Assembly: GCA_044226395.1 (NCBI GenBank)
Contig: JBGAHD010000002.1
Span: 620,001-684,000, forward strand
Length of the DNA: 64,000 bases
Direction: 5' to 3'
Source of the DNA: JBGAHD01 sp044226395
GTDB taxonomy: Bacteria; Pseudomonadota; Gammaproteobacteria; Xanthomonadales; Ahniellaceae
Both the position numbers and the translations under genes were made by a program. A model generated the notes under the pieces. It worked only from the letters and a program-made list of their open reading frames with translations, ran no database searches and was not told where the DNA came from. The stretch's first letter is position 1. Every line of letters begins with the position of its first letter. Shown piece after piece: positions 44,201-52,886 of this stretch.

Positions 44201-44795
44201 GCAGCACGCGCTCGGTCTGCGCCGACTGTTCGCGCGCGATGGCGACGTGGCGCGCGGCGAGCTTGCGCGTTTCCGAATCGAGATCGGCGCGATAGCTCAC
44301 GGCCTGATCCATGCGGCCGATCACGGTCTGCGTCTGCTCCTTCGCCACCGCCGGATCGAGCGGCACGGGAATGCCCGCCTTGGTCAACGCGTCGACGGAG
44401 ACGCGGATCAGATATTCCTCGTTGCGGCCGGCGTTCTGGCGAATCTCGGTGGCCGAGAACAGCACGCGCGTGGCGGTGTTGGCGCCGGATTCCTCGGGCC
44501 CGGCGACGACCAGCCACAGATCGGGCCGCTTCTCGTCGGGATTGCGGATGCGAAACTCGTCGTCTTCGTAACTGATCTCGAAGCGACCGTTGCCATCGGT
44601 CAGGCGCGAACCGATGCGATCGCCAACGCCGGTGTTGGCGGCGGCGGTGGGGGCGATGCCGATGGGGGCCGCGGTGCCAAGGTTTTCTTCGGGCACGGTG
44701 CCGGGATCGACATCGTGGAGGATCACCAGCAAATCGGGAATACCGACGGCGGTTTCGCGCACGATGACGCGACCGCTGATGCGATTGAGCGACAT
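41292..44795 (-). CDS. giant protein with transthyretin-like N-terminus and long coiled coil
   Basis: The 1167-residue protein begins with a carboxypeptidase-regulatory/transthyretin-like beta domain (MSLNRISGRVIVRETAVGIP, then DGNGRFEISYEDDEF, about residues 1-120). Then come an Asp/Pro-rich linker near 320-345, a central region (FEVFAPNSTNFGLMVTYRQKW, LTLAPKETRKITSRRVLRKERS, about 540-620), strongly charged heptad-rich coiled coils (about 560-690 and 790-900), and a C-terminal beta/alpha region. There is no signal peptide or membrane helix. AGGAG precedes ATG 44795. It is co-transcribed with the downstream candidate nuclease protein, suggesting a scaffold, carrier or chaperone for it. I recognise no established family for the full length. 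Confidence 0.7.
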   Translation of the reverse strand: MSLNRISGRVIVRETAVGIPDLLVILHDVDPGTVPEENLGTAAPIGIAPTAAANTGVGDRIGSRLTDGNGRFEISYEDDEFRIRNPDEKRPDLWLVVAGPEESGANTATRVLFSATEIRQNAGRNEEYLIRVSVDALTKAGIPVPLDPAVAKEQTQTVIGRMDQAVSYRADLDSETRKLAARHVAIAREQSAQTERVLHTRLIESLTGYTAAEADRLNIVMPGAKPEPVVWNAVNVSIDNVVNKKPAQVSYLVLDPADAERFRDGNGGWRQDVPADEIEPLIYRAARETDRPSFLLRTDPALAACRENNAADPFAPVEDDDTDPATPPPPTGDTPVTPQDLPRFIGKLINAVMAPEQAALFADPRRPDATDVQASIQNLQLRSGPADVASFHDFYQLQIAFDYVWQQAIDDGAIETGKALCRTLIEQGGDPLPALAEGEPLRALREEVRHVNTAKSLLQSAGIDFRGGSTPQPSANNILARPAIIRGPWFDNISQHMPTTVLEPIRPRQPHELLDELDHMLSERYKFEVFAPNSTNFGLMVTYRQKWQPLTYQVGELVKSLTLAPKETRKITSRRVLRKERSVKELEENQRMRRDETSDTMRDEAEIVAKAQNKTNFNLTAKGSYDIGIADGDSTTSFTRDAESSSSEVKKAFREAVLKAAQEFKNERKLEVETKTSSEEENTEVTEIVNPNDELTVTYLFYELQRRYQVSEAIHRLSPVVMVAMEVPNPNRAAIDKVLLAHAWIINRVLLDDRYRAALDYLTTRIVGDELALRELAANVTRVRQMLDDMKNMHKHVEAVLRAREESLTAAIEKRAKAVGAEGTEGFGEKAWESVFGSGDGEDLEAARIREDAAKEAYERSVREEKDLRMRLDAETAALNTVTEQYAKAYADHANRLLEVAGLRVHFKENVLYYMQAIWSYTFQDQIFFALSKVKVPRLAARKKIYDLSEPANIPLGVVKKPGQIVIQVEAEVQLQSGLDPSRDVVTLAEVADLDRPLGFKGNYMIFPLKQSNALTDFMMLPYLDAALGLRDPDDLGSWTPEDFARYARCVLKKLRDELSPADLALLEDELREQYRRIVSNPRMARDEVIVPTKSLYIEALPGAHPLLEDFKLAHRLIDVKRAQGETRRIELENLRYAARILADELEDPEIDKKVLIEGGANPVVET

Positions 44796-45088
44796 GACAA
44801 CTCCTGGTCCATGGATACAAGGCGCGATCGCCGCGTCGCCGCGACGACCTGGGCGGAACGAACGATCGGGCCCCCGCCGGATCGCTCGTCGACTGCTTCA
44901 CCACGTGCCGCCCCACTGGCCATCCGGCCAAGTCGGACCCTTGTGGTCGCGCCCCGGCCAAACCGAGTTCGATTACCGCGGCACGCGGCAATGCGAGTCT
45001 GTCTTTTCGAGAGAACGGACTTCGTGGCCGGTTTGCGCCGCTCCGGTGGCGGGGACGCCAGCGCGAGGTGTCGCCGGGGTCGCGCCGC
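44796..45088. other. intergenic region upstream of giant-protein operon
   Basis: This 293-bp stretch separates the end of the glycan operon from the start of the giant-protein operon; both are transcribed leftward. No gene, terminator with a T-run or clear promoter motif was identified by eye; the AGGAG for the downstream gene lies at its left end. Confidence 0.5.
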
Positions 45089-45838
45089 TCAAGCGCGGGC
45101 CAGGACCAAGGTCAGGAATTGCGCGGCCCGCGCGCTGGGCTGGCGATAGTCGAGATCGGCCTGGATCACGCGCAGGCCGGCGGTTTGGGCGGCTTCGCGC
45201 AGGGCCTGTTCGCCGTAAGGGCGAATGGTGTCACGCGTGATCCATTCACGCGTGATCTGGCCTTGGTGGTCGAGCACGCGATAGCGACGCTCGATCGTGT
45301 GCGTGCCGTCGTCGCCGCAGGCGATGCGCTTGTGGCGCTCGAGTTCACCCGCGCCGTGCGGGCGGCGATAGTCGAGACGGAGATCGTCGAAGGCGGTGAC
45401 ATCGCGCGGAATGAAGGCGTCGATGGCGAGCACGCCCTCGGGCGCGAGCCGTTCACCCGCCGTGCGCAGAAAGCGCGCGAGCGCTGGTGGCGCGGTGAGA
45501 TAGGTCACCAGCGAGTACGGCGCGAACACCGCGGTGAACGCGCCGCGTAAAGGCAAGGCCGCGAGATCGCCTTGCACCACCGACGGCGATGTCAGTCCTC
45601 GCGCGGCCGCGTCGTGACGCAGCCGCTGCAGCATCGGCAGCGAACGATCCAGACCGATGACGTCAACGCCCGCTGCGAGCAGCCGCAGCAGAATGCGACC
45701 CGTCCCGCAGCCGAGTTCGAGCACGCGGCCGGGATGCGCGCGACACAGGTCGAGGTAATACGCGCCATCGTCGAAGGCCATGGACTGGCCCATGTCGGTG
45801 GCGTAGACATCGGCGATGAGATCGTAGGACCACGTCAT
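45089..45838 (-). CDS. class I SAM-dependent methyltransferase
   Basis: The 249-residue protein has the full methyltransferase core: VLELGCGTGRILLRLLAAGVDVIGLDRS (motif I and the acidic residue after strand 2), DLAALPL (motif II region) and FAPYSLVTYL. A C-terminal beta segment (HTIERRYRVLDHQGQITRE) is typical of small-molecule or sugar methyltransferases. ATG 45838 begins the conserved MTWSYDLIADVYATDMG segment; an upstream frame extension into the glycosyltransferase gene is not credible. It is the last gene of the leftward glycan operon and may methylate a nucleotide sugar or glycan end. Confidence 0.85.
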   Translation of the reverse strand: MTWSYDLIADVYATDMGQSMAFDDGAYYLDLCRAHPGRVLELGCGTGRILLRLLAAGVDVIGLDRSLPMLQRLRHDAAARGLTSPSVVQGDLAALPLRGAFTAVFAPYSLVTYLTAPPALARFLRTAGERLAPEGVLAIDAFIPRDVTAFDDLRLDYRRPHGAGELERHKRIACGDDGTHTIERRYRVLDHQGQITREWITRDTIRPYGEQALREAAQTAGLRVIQADLDYRQPSARAAQFLTLVLARA

Positions 45839-45864
45839 GCGCGAAGTGCTCGGCGTGGCGCGCG

Positions 45865-48039
45865 TCACCGCGCGCCGCGCAGCTCCTGATAGCACTGCCA
45901 TTGCCGATCCGCCACGCCGTCCCAAGTGAAAGGCGCGATGCGCGCGGCATCGGCGCGCTCCAGCGCGTGACGGCGCGCGGGATCGGCGAGCAAGGCGGCG
46001 ACCGCGTCGCCGAGCGCATCGATGTCGTCGGTGATGACGAGTCCATCGAGATCCGCGTCGACGAAGCCGCGCGCGCCATCGCGCGTGGTCACGCACGCGC
46101 GACCGGCGAGCAAGGACTCGATGACCTTGAGCGCCGAGCCGCGAATCTCGCGCTGCGGATTGATGGTCAAGGCCGCGCGCGCGAGCAAGGGCGTGGGGTC
46201 GACGAAGGTCATCACCAGGTCCACGCCGTCTTGTCGGAACAAGGGATCGGCGACATCGCGCGCGGCCGATTCGCCGCCGAGGATGCGCAGGCGCAGTTTC
46301 GGAAACCTCGCGCGCAGCCGCGGCCAGGCGCGTTCGAGGAAGGCGCGGATGCCGTCGCGATTGGGCGCGTAACGAAACGGCCCCATGAACAAGATCTCGT
46401 CTTCACCCGAGGGCGCGTAAGTTGCGAGGCGATCGGTGGCGCCATTGGGCACGAGGCGCGCCGTCGGCAGATTCAGCAGGGCCTGATCTTCGGTCGAGCA
46501 CACGGTCACGGCGTCGAAGCGCGAGATCAGCTCGCGTTGCGGCGCATCGTGCGCGCCGCCGTCGAGATACACGTCGTGCAGCGACAGCAACCAGCGCTCC
46601 TCGGCCTGGCGCTCGTCGATCAAGCCGGCCAGTTCCATGAATTCGATCTGCACCACGTCTGGGCGATAAACCGCGATCAAGCGCCGCAACTCGGCGCGCA
46701 ACTTCGGATGCGCGTGGCGCGCGATGCGCGTGAGCAGATCCTGCGGCGCGTCGTCCGGCCGTTCGCCGCGGCCTTCGACCAGATGCACGGCGCGAAAGCA
46801 GTCGAACCACTCGCGCGAACGCGCGTCGTAGAGCGAGCGTTCGTCGCCGAGCAAGATGAAATCGACGCGCTCGGACAGACGACGCAGCCATTCGGTGACC
46901 CGCCGCGCGCCACCGTGCGCGGGCGGAAACAGCGCGAAGGGCGTGACCAGCAGCACGCGTGGCCGTGGGCCTTCGGCGCGCGGCTTGGGATAGAACTTCC
47001 ACGGCGCGAGGATCGAAAAGTCCAGCCCGCGCCGTTGCGCGCGTCGCGCCTCGAGCCGGCGCGCGAAGGCGCCGCGCACCACCGACCACGAGGCCAGCTC
47101 GTGTCGCGTTGCCGCCGGTTCGCGACAAATCAGTCCGATCAAATGCCGCGGCGACAACGCCGTCCAGCCCAGACGCAGATCGAACTGCAGCGCATTGCGC
47201 CGCACGACGCGCGCCACTTCCTCGGGCGCGTAGTAACGCTTGACCGTGCCGCGATGCCGATGCGTGGCGCACGAGCGCGGGCAGAACAGCACTTCGAAGC
47301 CCTCGCTCCACGCGCGCACGCCCCATTCGGCGTCTTCCCAATAGAACGGCGTGTAGACCTGCGAGTCGCGAACATAACGACGCAATACGTCGGTGCGACA
47401 CAGCGAGCAGCCACCACCGGGATAGAGCGTGCCGCGCGCGAGATCGTGGCCTTCGGGTTCGCGTTCGTAGACGTGGGGCAATTGCGGGTCGTAGTGGTAA
47501 TCGCTCCAGCCGGTTTCCTCGCGGCGCGCGTTTGGATCGGCGAAGAAGATCTGCGAGGTCAAGGCGAACACGCGCGCCTGGCGATAGGGCAGCAGTTCGC
47601 GCAGCGCGTCTTCGTGCAGGCGCATGTCGCTGTTCAATAGATACGTCCACGGCTGCGTGACCGCGCCCAGGCCCTTGAGCACGGCGCCGTTGAAGCCCAG
47701 CGGTTGGTCGCTGTGCAGCCAGCAGACTTCCGGATAGTCGCGTTGCAGGTCGGCGTAGTCGCCGCGCGGCGCGCCGTTGACGACGACGACAATCTCGCCC
47801 GGTTCGTCGATGCGCGCCAGCGCGGCGCGCGCGGCCGCGAGGGTTTCGGCCAGCAGGTCCGGCGTGCCGCGTTCGGGAATCAGGATCGCGACGCCGCGCG
47901 CGCCGAGTTCATCGCGCGCGCGGCGCGGCCACGCGGCGCCGCCGCGACGCGCGAGAATCGACGCGGCGTACAAGGCCACCAGATGCGGCACGAAGCGCAG
48001 CCGCGTGAGCCAGGATGGTCGTTGCGCGTCGTCGCTCAT
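45865..48039 (-). CDS. bifunctional GT2-GT4 glycosyltransferase
   Basis: The 724-residue protein joins two glycosyltransferases. The first half (about 40-300) is GT2-like: GVAILIPERGTPDLL, IVVVVNGAPRGDY, TYLLNSDMRL with its DxD-like Asp, GGGCSLCRTDVL and FYWEDAEWGVRAW. The second half (about 350-724) is GT-B/GT4-like: RVLLVTPFALFPPAHGGARRV, DVVQIEFMELAGLI, VPNGATD, EILFMGPFRYAPNRDGI and the NPQREIRGSALKVIESLLAGRA donor-binding segment with its Glu. Such fusions usually add successive sugars to surface polysaccharides. The ATG overlaps the stop of the upstream gene in ATGA form, showing coupling in the operon. Confidence 0.9.
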   Translation of the reverse strand: MSDDAQRPSWLTRLRFVPHLVALYAASILARRGGAAWPRRARDELGARGVAILIPERGTPDLLAETLAAARAALARIDEPGEIVVVVNGAPRGDYADLQRDYPEVCWLHSDQPLGFNGAVLKGLGAVTQPWTYLLNSDMRLHEDALRELLPYRQARVFALTSQIFFADPNARREETGWSDYHYDPQLPHVYEREPEGHDLARGTLYPGGGCSLCRTDVLRRYVRDSQVYTPFYWEDAEWGVRAWSEGFEVLFCPRSCATHRHRGTVKRYYAPEEVARVVRRNALQFDLRLGWTALSPRHLIGLICREPAATRHELASWSVVRGAFARRLEARRAQRRGLDFSILAPWKFYPKPRAEGPRPRVLLVTPFALFPPAHGGARRVTEWLRRLSERVDFILLGDERSLYDARSREWFDCFRAVHLVEGRGERPDDAPQDLLTRIARHAHPKLRAELRRLIAVYRPDVVQIEFMELAGLIDERQAEERWLLSLHDVYLDGGAHDAPQRELISRFDAVTVCSTEDQALLNLPTARLVPNGATDRLATYAPSGEDEILFMGPFRYAPNRDGIRAFLERAWPRLRARFPKLRLRILGGESAARDVADPLFRQDGVDLVMTFVDPTPLLARAALTINPQREIRGSALKVIESLLAGRACVTTRDGARGFVDADLDGLVITDDIDALGDAVAALLADPARRHALERADAARIAPFTWDGVADRQWQCYQELRGAR

Positions 48040-49100
48040 ACGAGATCGCGCGGGTCCGGCAGAAAGCGCGCGTCGGCGCGCCAGGCCGCGTGCCAGCGCA
48101 AGGCTTGCTCGGCGAACATCGCGCACCAGACATTGCGTTGCGGGGTCTCGACATCGGGTCGGAAGGCGATCGCGCCGTCGTCGTCGATGCGCGCGATCAG
48201 TTGCGCGGCCAGTCGATCTAGCGTGGCATCCTCGTGCGGGCCTGGGACGCCGCGCGCGCGCACGTAGATTCCCAGACGGAGGGCTTGGGCAATGATGTCG
48301 GTGCGCGGCACATCGGGGGATTCGGGCGATTCGGGCAGGGAGCCATCGGCGCGAGTCAAGGCGATGATGCGCATGAGCAGGTCATGAGCGAGCTGCGCGA
48401 AGACGCTTTCAACCGCCACCACGCCCTCGAGGTAGTACAGCGTCGGATGCAGCATCTCCACGGGCGCGTCATCGGCTTCCATCACACGCTCGCGTTGCAG
48501 ACGCTCGCAAGCCTTGGCGAGGGCCGTGGGTAATGGCAGCCATTCCGCCGCGCTGAGCACGCGCGTGGTGGCTTTCACCAGAAACCGATCCTCGCGCGTC
48601 GACCAGCGATCGGGCAGCACGACATCGTCGGCGAGTCGACGCACCGCGCGCACCTGATCGTGTTCGACGAAACGCGCGAGCTCGTCATACAGACGTTGCA
48701 GCAAGGCCGTGGGCGGCGCGATCAGGCCATGACGCGTGGCGGCCGCGAGTCCGCCGACCAGCATGGCGTCGTCGAAGAAGAAACGCGCGCGATTGCGCCA
48801 GTCGTCGGGAGCCGCGTCGAGATAGAGGCGCGTCGCGGGCGCGGCGTCGCCGGCGAACTGCCGTTGCGCCCACGCGAGCGCGGCTTCGGCGCGCGCGCGG
48901 CGACGCGGATCGTCGATGTCGAGACCCGCGAGCCAATGCAGGTAGTAGCCGGTGATTTCGGCGTAGACGTACTGCGCGCGACCTTGCGCGTCGAGCGCGC
49001 CGACCACGCCGCCGGCCTGCGGGCCTTCGGCGATCTGGACGTGATCGCTCAACAACCAGGCGCGCAGCCGCGCGGCGGCGCGACGCGATGCTTCAGGCAT
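48036..49100 (-). CDS. glycan-operon protein with helical (alpha/alpha-barrel-like) repeats
   Basis: The 354-residue protein has regularly spaced amphipathic helices with aromatic motifs (YAEITGYYLHWLAGL, ARFFFDDAMLVGGLAAATRHG, TLYYLEGVVAVESVFAQLAHDLL, TDIIAQALRLGI, NVWCAMFAEQALRW). The pattern resembles six-hairpin glycosidase or VpsJ-like polysaccharide proteins, though I cannot point to catalytic residues. ATG 49100 overlaps the end of wecB by 8 bp, and its stop overlaps the glycosyltransferase start, so it belongs to the same operon. Its role in glycan synthesis or turnover is inferred from position only. Confidence 0.65.
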   Translation of the reverse strand: MPEASRRAAARLRAWLLSDHVQIAEGPQAGGVVGALDAQGRAQYVYAEITGYYLHWLAGLDIDDPRRRARAEAALAWAQRQFAGDAAPATRLYLDAAPDDWRNRARFFFDDAMLVGGLAAATRHGLIAPPTALLQRLYDELARFVEHDQVRAVRRLADDVVLPDRWSTREDRFLVKATTRVLSAAEWLPLPTALAKACERLQRERVMEADDAPVEMLHPTLYYLEGVVAVESVFAQLAHDLLMRIIALTRADGSLPESPESPDVPRTDIIAQALRLGIYVRARGVPGPHEDATLDRLAAQLIARIDDDGAIAFRPDVETPQRNVWCAMFAEQALRWHAAWRADARFLPDPRDLV

Positions 49101-50274
49101 GAGCCCCCCAAGCGGGCGCGAGCGCGGCGTGTTGAGTCGCATCGAGCACCTCGGCCAAGGTTTGCGCGATGCGCGCGCCCGCATGGCCATCGCCATAAGG
49201 CGCGTGTTCGTCGAAGGGGATGGCGGTCGGGCGCGGCGCGTCGAGCATCTCGCCGGCGACCTGCGCGATGCGCGCGGCATCGACCGGCACCAGGCGCGCG
49301 GTGCCGCATTCGGCGCTCTCGGGTCGCTCGGTGTTCTCGCGCGCCACCAAGACCGGCACGCCGAGATACGGCGCTTCTTCCTGGATGCCGCCGGAGTCGG
49401 TGATCACCAACGCCGAATCCGCGAGCAAGGCGACGAAGGGACGATAGGGCAAGGCCTCGGTCAAGATGACGCGCGGCTCATCGCCCAACAATCGCCGCAG
49501 CCGCGTGGCGACGGCGGGATTGGGATGCAGCGGACAGACCACGCCCAGATCCGGGCGCGCGTGCAGCAGTTCGCGTACGGCGTCGACTACGACGTCGAGG
49601 CGTCGGCCGTAGTTTTCGCGGCGATGCAGAGTGAGCGTGATCAAGCGCGCGAAGTGCTCGCGCCATGCCGGTGCCTCGGCGCGACCGCGGTCGCGATCGG
49701 CCAGCACCAGACGCAGCAAGTCGATGCCGGTATTGCCGACGCGCCACACGCGCTCGTGCCGCGCGCCCTCGGCCAGCAAGTTGGCGCGCGCGCGTTCGGT
49801 CGGCGCGAAATGCCAATCGGCCAACGGCGCGATGCGGCGACGAAAGAGTTCTTCCGGAAACGGTCGCCACGGATGATCGGTGCGCAGCCCCGCTTCCACG
49901 TGCGCCAGCGGCACGCGCGCCGCGCGCGCGGCCAAGGCGCCGGCGTAAGCCGTCGAGGTATCGCCCTGCACCACGACCGCGTCCGCGCGCCACTCGGTGA
50001 TGACGCGACGCGCACCATCGCGCAGATGGCGCACGGCGTGCGAAAGACTCACGCGCGGTGGCGCCGACATGATTTCGATATCGGCGGCCATGCCGAACTG
50101 GGCCAGCGTGCGCGCGACCATGTCGGCGTGCTGACCGCTGGACACCACCGCGACCTGACAGTGCCCTTGATCGCGCAAGGCGCGGATCAGCGGGATCAAC
50201 TTCAGGCATTCCGGCCGCGTGCCGACGAGCACGAGCACGCGCGGCGCGCTGGACATAGTGAACGGAGAATGCAT
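49093..50274 (-). CDS. wecB: UDP-N-acetylglucosamine 2-epimerase (non-hydrolysing)
   Basis: The 393-residue protein carries the WecB signatures: VLVGTRPECLKLIPLI at the N-terminus, VVQGDTSTAYAGALAA, VPLAHVEAGLRT, LTLHRRENYG and ITDSGGIQEEAPYLGVP near residue 300. It interconverts UDP-GlcNAc and UDP-ManNAc, supplying ManNAc units for a surface polysaccharide. ATG 50274 and ATG 50256 are both possible starts, and neither has a strong ribosome-binding site. It is the first gene of the leftward operon with the helical-repeat protein, the GT2-GT4 fusion and a methyltransferase, which fits a cell-surface glycan made from ManNAc. Confidence 0.93.
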   Translation of the reverse strand: MHSPFTMSSAPRVLVLVGTRPECLKLIPLIRALRDQGHCQVAVVSSGQHADMVARTLAQFGMAADIEIMSAPPRVSLSHAVRHLRDGARRVITEWRADAVVVQGDTSTAYAGALAARAARVPLAHVEAGLRTDHPWRPFPEELFRRRIAPLADWHFAPTERARANLLAEGARHERVWRVGNTGIDLLRLVLADRDRGRAEAPAWREHFARLITLTLHRRENYGRRLDVVVDAVRELLHARPDLGVVCPLHPNPAVATRLRRLLGDEPRVILTEALPYRPFVALLADSALVITDSGGIQEEAPYLGVPVLVARENTERPESAECGTARLVPVDAARIAQVAGEMLDAPRPTAIPFDEHAPYGDGHAGARIAQTLAEVLDATQHAALAPAWGAHA

Positions 50275-50895
50275 GACTTAGCACCGCCCGAAAGACGGCC
50301 AACCACGCGGGGCAATGCCGCCCGAAAGCGGCCGGTGCCTGCGATCGGGCCCCTGCTCCTCGATCGACGGCGGGCGCAGTCTAGCAGTTCGCGCAAATCG
50401 CCCGAAAGTGCGGCGAAATACTTGCATCTTGCGCGGGGCGTAACCGGGTTTCAGACGCGATCCAGTGGCTGGGGCTGGTGACAGCAAGGCTGCGCGAGGA
50501 CGCATGCCATCGCCCTGTCGATCGAGCAAGACGCGCGAGATGCACGAAGCGTCGCGCGTTCCGCAAGATCGATCGAGATCGTGCGCCACGGATGAATTTC
50601 GCACGCGCGAAAGTCGTCGCGCGCGCCGTGATGCCGACGCGCGAAGTGCCAACCCGTTCCGCTTTCGGGCATCGCGCGCGATCGACAACGTCAACGAACT
50701 GTCCGCGGGCCTTGGTACGAATCGTGAAAGATTGAGCGCGACTCGCGGCAAGGCGCGATGTCGGCGAGGCGCCCACGAACCTGTAACTCCTCGCAGCTGA
50801 GACTGGTCGGCGCTTGGTGATTTCCTACGCGACAGGGGAAGTTGCGCGCGCTTGTTCGTGTCCTTGCACAGGACGCAAGACAAACAGGGGACGTG
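50275..50895. other. 620-bp divergent intergenic region upstream of wecB and the roadblock module
   Basis: No convincing gene is present. The element CGCCCGAAAG occurs three times near the wecB side (50285-50294, 50319-50328, 50399-50408), a possible repeated regulatory site. The right half has no recognised motif apart from the AGGGG ribosome-binding site at about 50887. The region should contain promoters for both directions. Confidence 0.5.
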
Positions 50896-51354
50896 ATGTC
50901 GGAACGAACGGCCAGCAGCGGCGCGACCGCGCCTGCAGCCGACGCGGCGGTGGATCCCCGCTTCGTCGCGCTGCGGCGCGGTTGCGAACACGAACTGCAA
51001 GCACTGGCGCATCGATGCGAGGGCTTGGTGTTCGCCAATCTCTCGCGCGTCGATGGTCGCGGCTTCGCGCATCACGCGGCGCGCGCCGATGTCGATGCCG
51101 CGCGCATCGCCGCGATCACGTGCTCGGTGCTGGCCCTGTCCGAATCCTTCGCCAAGGAAGCCTTGCGCGGCGCCAGTGGCTACTGCGCGATCGCCAGCGA
51201 AGCCGGATCGATCGTGATCGTGCGCGTGCCGACGGCGCGGCGCGCGTTCGCGTTGTCGGTGGGCTGCACGTCGCAGGATCTGATCGCCGTGAATTTGCGT
51301 CACACGCTCGACAGCGCCGCGACCATTGCGCGCCTGCTCGAGGGTCAGGCCTGA
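50896..51354 (+). CDS. roadblock/LC7-like protein, first copy
   Basis: The 152-residue protein has a helix-strand pattern compatible with a roadblock/LC7 fold: LRRGCEHELQALAHRCEGLVFANLSRVDGRGFA, then AARIAAITCSVLALSESFAKEAL, GYCAIASEAGSIVIVRVP and AFALSVGCTS. Such proteins bind or regulate small GTPases of the MglA type. ATG 50896 follows AGGGG. It opens a four-gene operon ending in a GTPase. Similarity to the second roadblock gene is only at fold level. Confidence 0.75.
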   Translation: MSERTASSGATAPAADAAVDPRFVALRRGCEHELQALAHRCEGLVFANLSRVDGRGFAHHAARADVDAARIAAITCSVLALSESFAKEALRGASGYCAIASEAGSIVIVRVPTARRAFALSVGCTSQDLIAVNLRHTLDSAATIARLLEGQA

Positions 51355-51408
51355 TTCGGCGCGCTTATCGCGCCGGCATCCACCACCGCCACACAAGGAG
51401 CAGTCAAG

Positions 51409-51765
51409 ATGGCCAAGATCAGTCTGGAAGGTCTGCGCGGTACCGATGGCTATGTCGCCGCCGCGCTGGTCGACGCCGAGAGCGGCATGCTGCTGGCAAG
51501 CGACGGCTCGGGCATCAATCTCGAAGTGGCCGCCGCCGGTAACGCCGAAGTGGTGCGGGCCAAGCGCAAGGTCGCCAACAACCTGAAGTTGAACGACACG
51601 ATCGAGGACATTCTGATCAGCCTGACCAAGCAGTACCACATCATTCGGCCGCTGGAGTCGAATCAGAAGTTGTTTCTCTACGTGGTGCTCGACCGCGCCA
51701 AGTCGAATCTGGCGATGGCGCGCCACGAGTTGCGCTCGTTCGAGAAGTCACTGGATTTCTCATGA
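51409..51765 (+). CDS. roadblock/LC7-like protein, second copy
   Basis: The 118-residue protein has the roadblock pattern GYVAAALVDAESGMLLASDG, then a helix (AEVVRAKRKVANNLKLNDTIEDILISL), then a strand pair IIRPLESNQKLFLYVVLDR and a terminal helix. A perfect AAGGAG precedes the start by eight bases. It probably forms the GTPase-facing dimer of this module, either with itself or with the neighbouring roadblock protein. Confidence 0.85.
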   Translation: MAKISLEGLRGTDGYVAAALVDAESGMLLASDGSGINLEVAAAGNAEVVRAKRKVANNLKLNDTIEDILISLTKQYHIIRPLESNQKLFLYVVLDRAKSNLAMARHELRSFEKSLDFS

Positions 51766-51832
51766 CGCCGCGACCGCGTGCGAGCGCGGTCGCGGTGGCC
51801 ACAGCAGTTGCCGACAGGATCGAGGTATCGCC

Positions 51833-52849
51833 ATGAAAGTCGATGTCACCGTCGCCGGGATCGAACCGCATGCCTTCGTGCAGGTGCGCTTGGCCGGGCA
51901 TCTGCTGGCCGCGCAGCAATGGCGGGTGGTGGTGCGCGAATGGGACGGCACGCGCTGCGACGTGCTGATCGCCGACCTCGACGATGCCTACGGCCGCCAG
52001 GCGATGGCGCTGGCCGATCGGCGCGGCACGCCGGTGATCGCGCTGGCCGCGAACGAGGGCGGAGAACCGCGACGCACGTTCGCGCGCGATGCCGAGGCGC
52101 TGCAGCTGGCCCAGGCGATTCGCGCGCTGCTGCCGGAAAAATCCCCCGCGCCCGCGTCCGCGCCGCCGGTCGATGCGCGCGCGCTCGCGGGCATCCCGGC
52201 CGCGACCGACGCCATGCGCCAAACCAATGCCTTGCTGCGGCTGGCCAGCGAGGAAGGGCTGTACGGCATCGACGTGCGCGCCACGGTCGCCGGTCGCACG
52301 ATTGGTCTGAGTCCGGCGGCGGGTCGCGCGACCGCGACCAGCCTCGCGGACCTGCTGACCGCGCGAGATCAGCTGGGCACGGCGCAATGGCAGATGCAGG
52401 CGCAAGCGGCCGAGGGCGAGACTGGCGACGTGTCGATCAGCCTCGACGCGTTTTATGTCGGCGGCGCCTTGCGGCTGCGCGAGGAATTGCCGCCGTTTCC
52501 CGACGGTCTGTATCGCCTACGCGATTGGCCCGATCTCGGCGCGGCGCCGGTGCTGGTCGGTGCCTTGCGCGTGGCGCATGCGCTGACGCGCGCCGCGCAC
52601 ACGCCGCGCGCGTTGTCGGAGCATCTGCAATTGCCCTTGAGCGAGGTGCACGCGTGTTTGTGGGCGTTTCGCGCCTCGGGCTTGTTGTTGCGCGAGGCGA
52701 ATGCGAACGCGCCCGTCGCGCCAGCGTCCGTGTCCGCGGCCGTCGAGACGGTGGCGCCCGTCGCGCGCGAACGGCCGGCGTCGAGCCTGCTGTCGAAGAT
52801 CGCGCGTCACTTCGGCATCGGCCGCGCCGTGGCCAACGCTTCGGGATGA
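51833..52849 (+). CDS. GTPase-module protein with receiver-like N-terminus
   Basis: The 338-residue protein lies between a roadblock gene and the GTPase gene. Its first 110 residues have an alternating strand-helix pattern (VLIADLDDAYGRQAMALADRRGTPVIALAA) resembling a pseudo-receiver domain, then a Pro/Ala-rich linker, a middle domain (ALLRLASEEGLYGIDVRATVAGRTIGL), and a helical C-terminal region (ALSEHLQLPLSEVHACLWAFRASGLLLRE) that looks like a winged helix. No Asp phosphoacceptor context is certain. I recognise no named family; it is a plausible effector or adaptor of the GTPase. Confidence 0.6.
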   Translation: MKVDVTVAGIEPHAFVQVRLAGHLLAAQQWRVVVREWDGTRCDVLIADLDDAYGRQAMALADRRGTPVIALAANEGGEPRRTFARDAEALQLAQAIRALLPEKSPAPASAPPVDARALAGIPAATDAMRQTNALLRLASEEGLYGIDVRATVAGRTIGLSPAAGRATATSLADLLTARDQLGTAQWQMQAQAAEGETGDVSISLDAFYVGGALRLREELPPFPDGLYRLRDWPDLGAAPVLVGALRVAHALTRAAHTPRALSEHLQLPLSEVHACLWAFRASGLLLREANANAPVAPASVSAAVETVAPVARERPASSLLSKIARHFGIGRAVANASG

Positions 52850-52886
52850 AACACGCCATGGCAAGGATGCCGATGGGAGCTCACGC

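Noticed and set aside
50381..50776. Open frame in the wecB-roadblock intergenic region
   Set aside because: No SD, no motif and Arg-rich composition; similar frames occur throughout the window.
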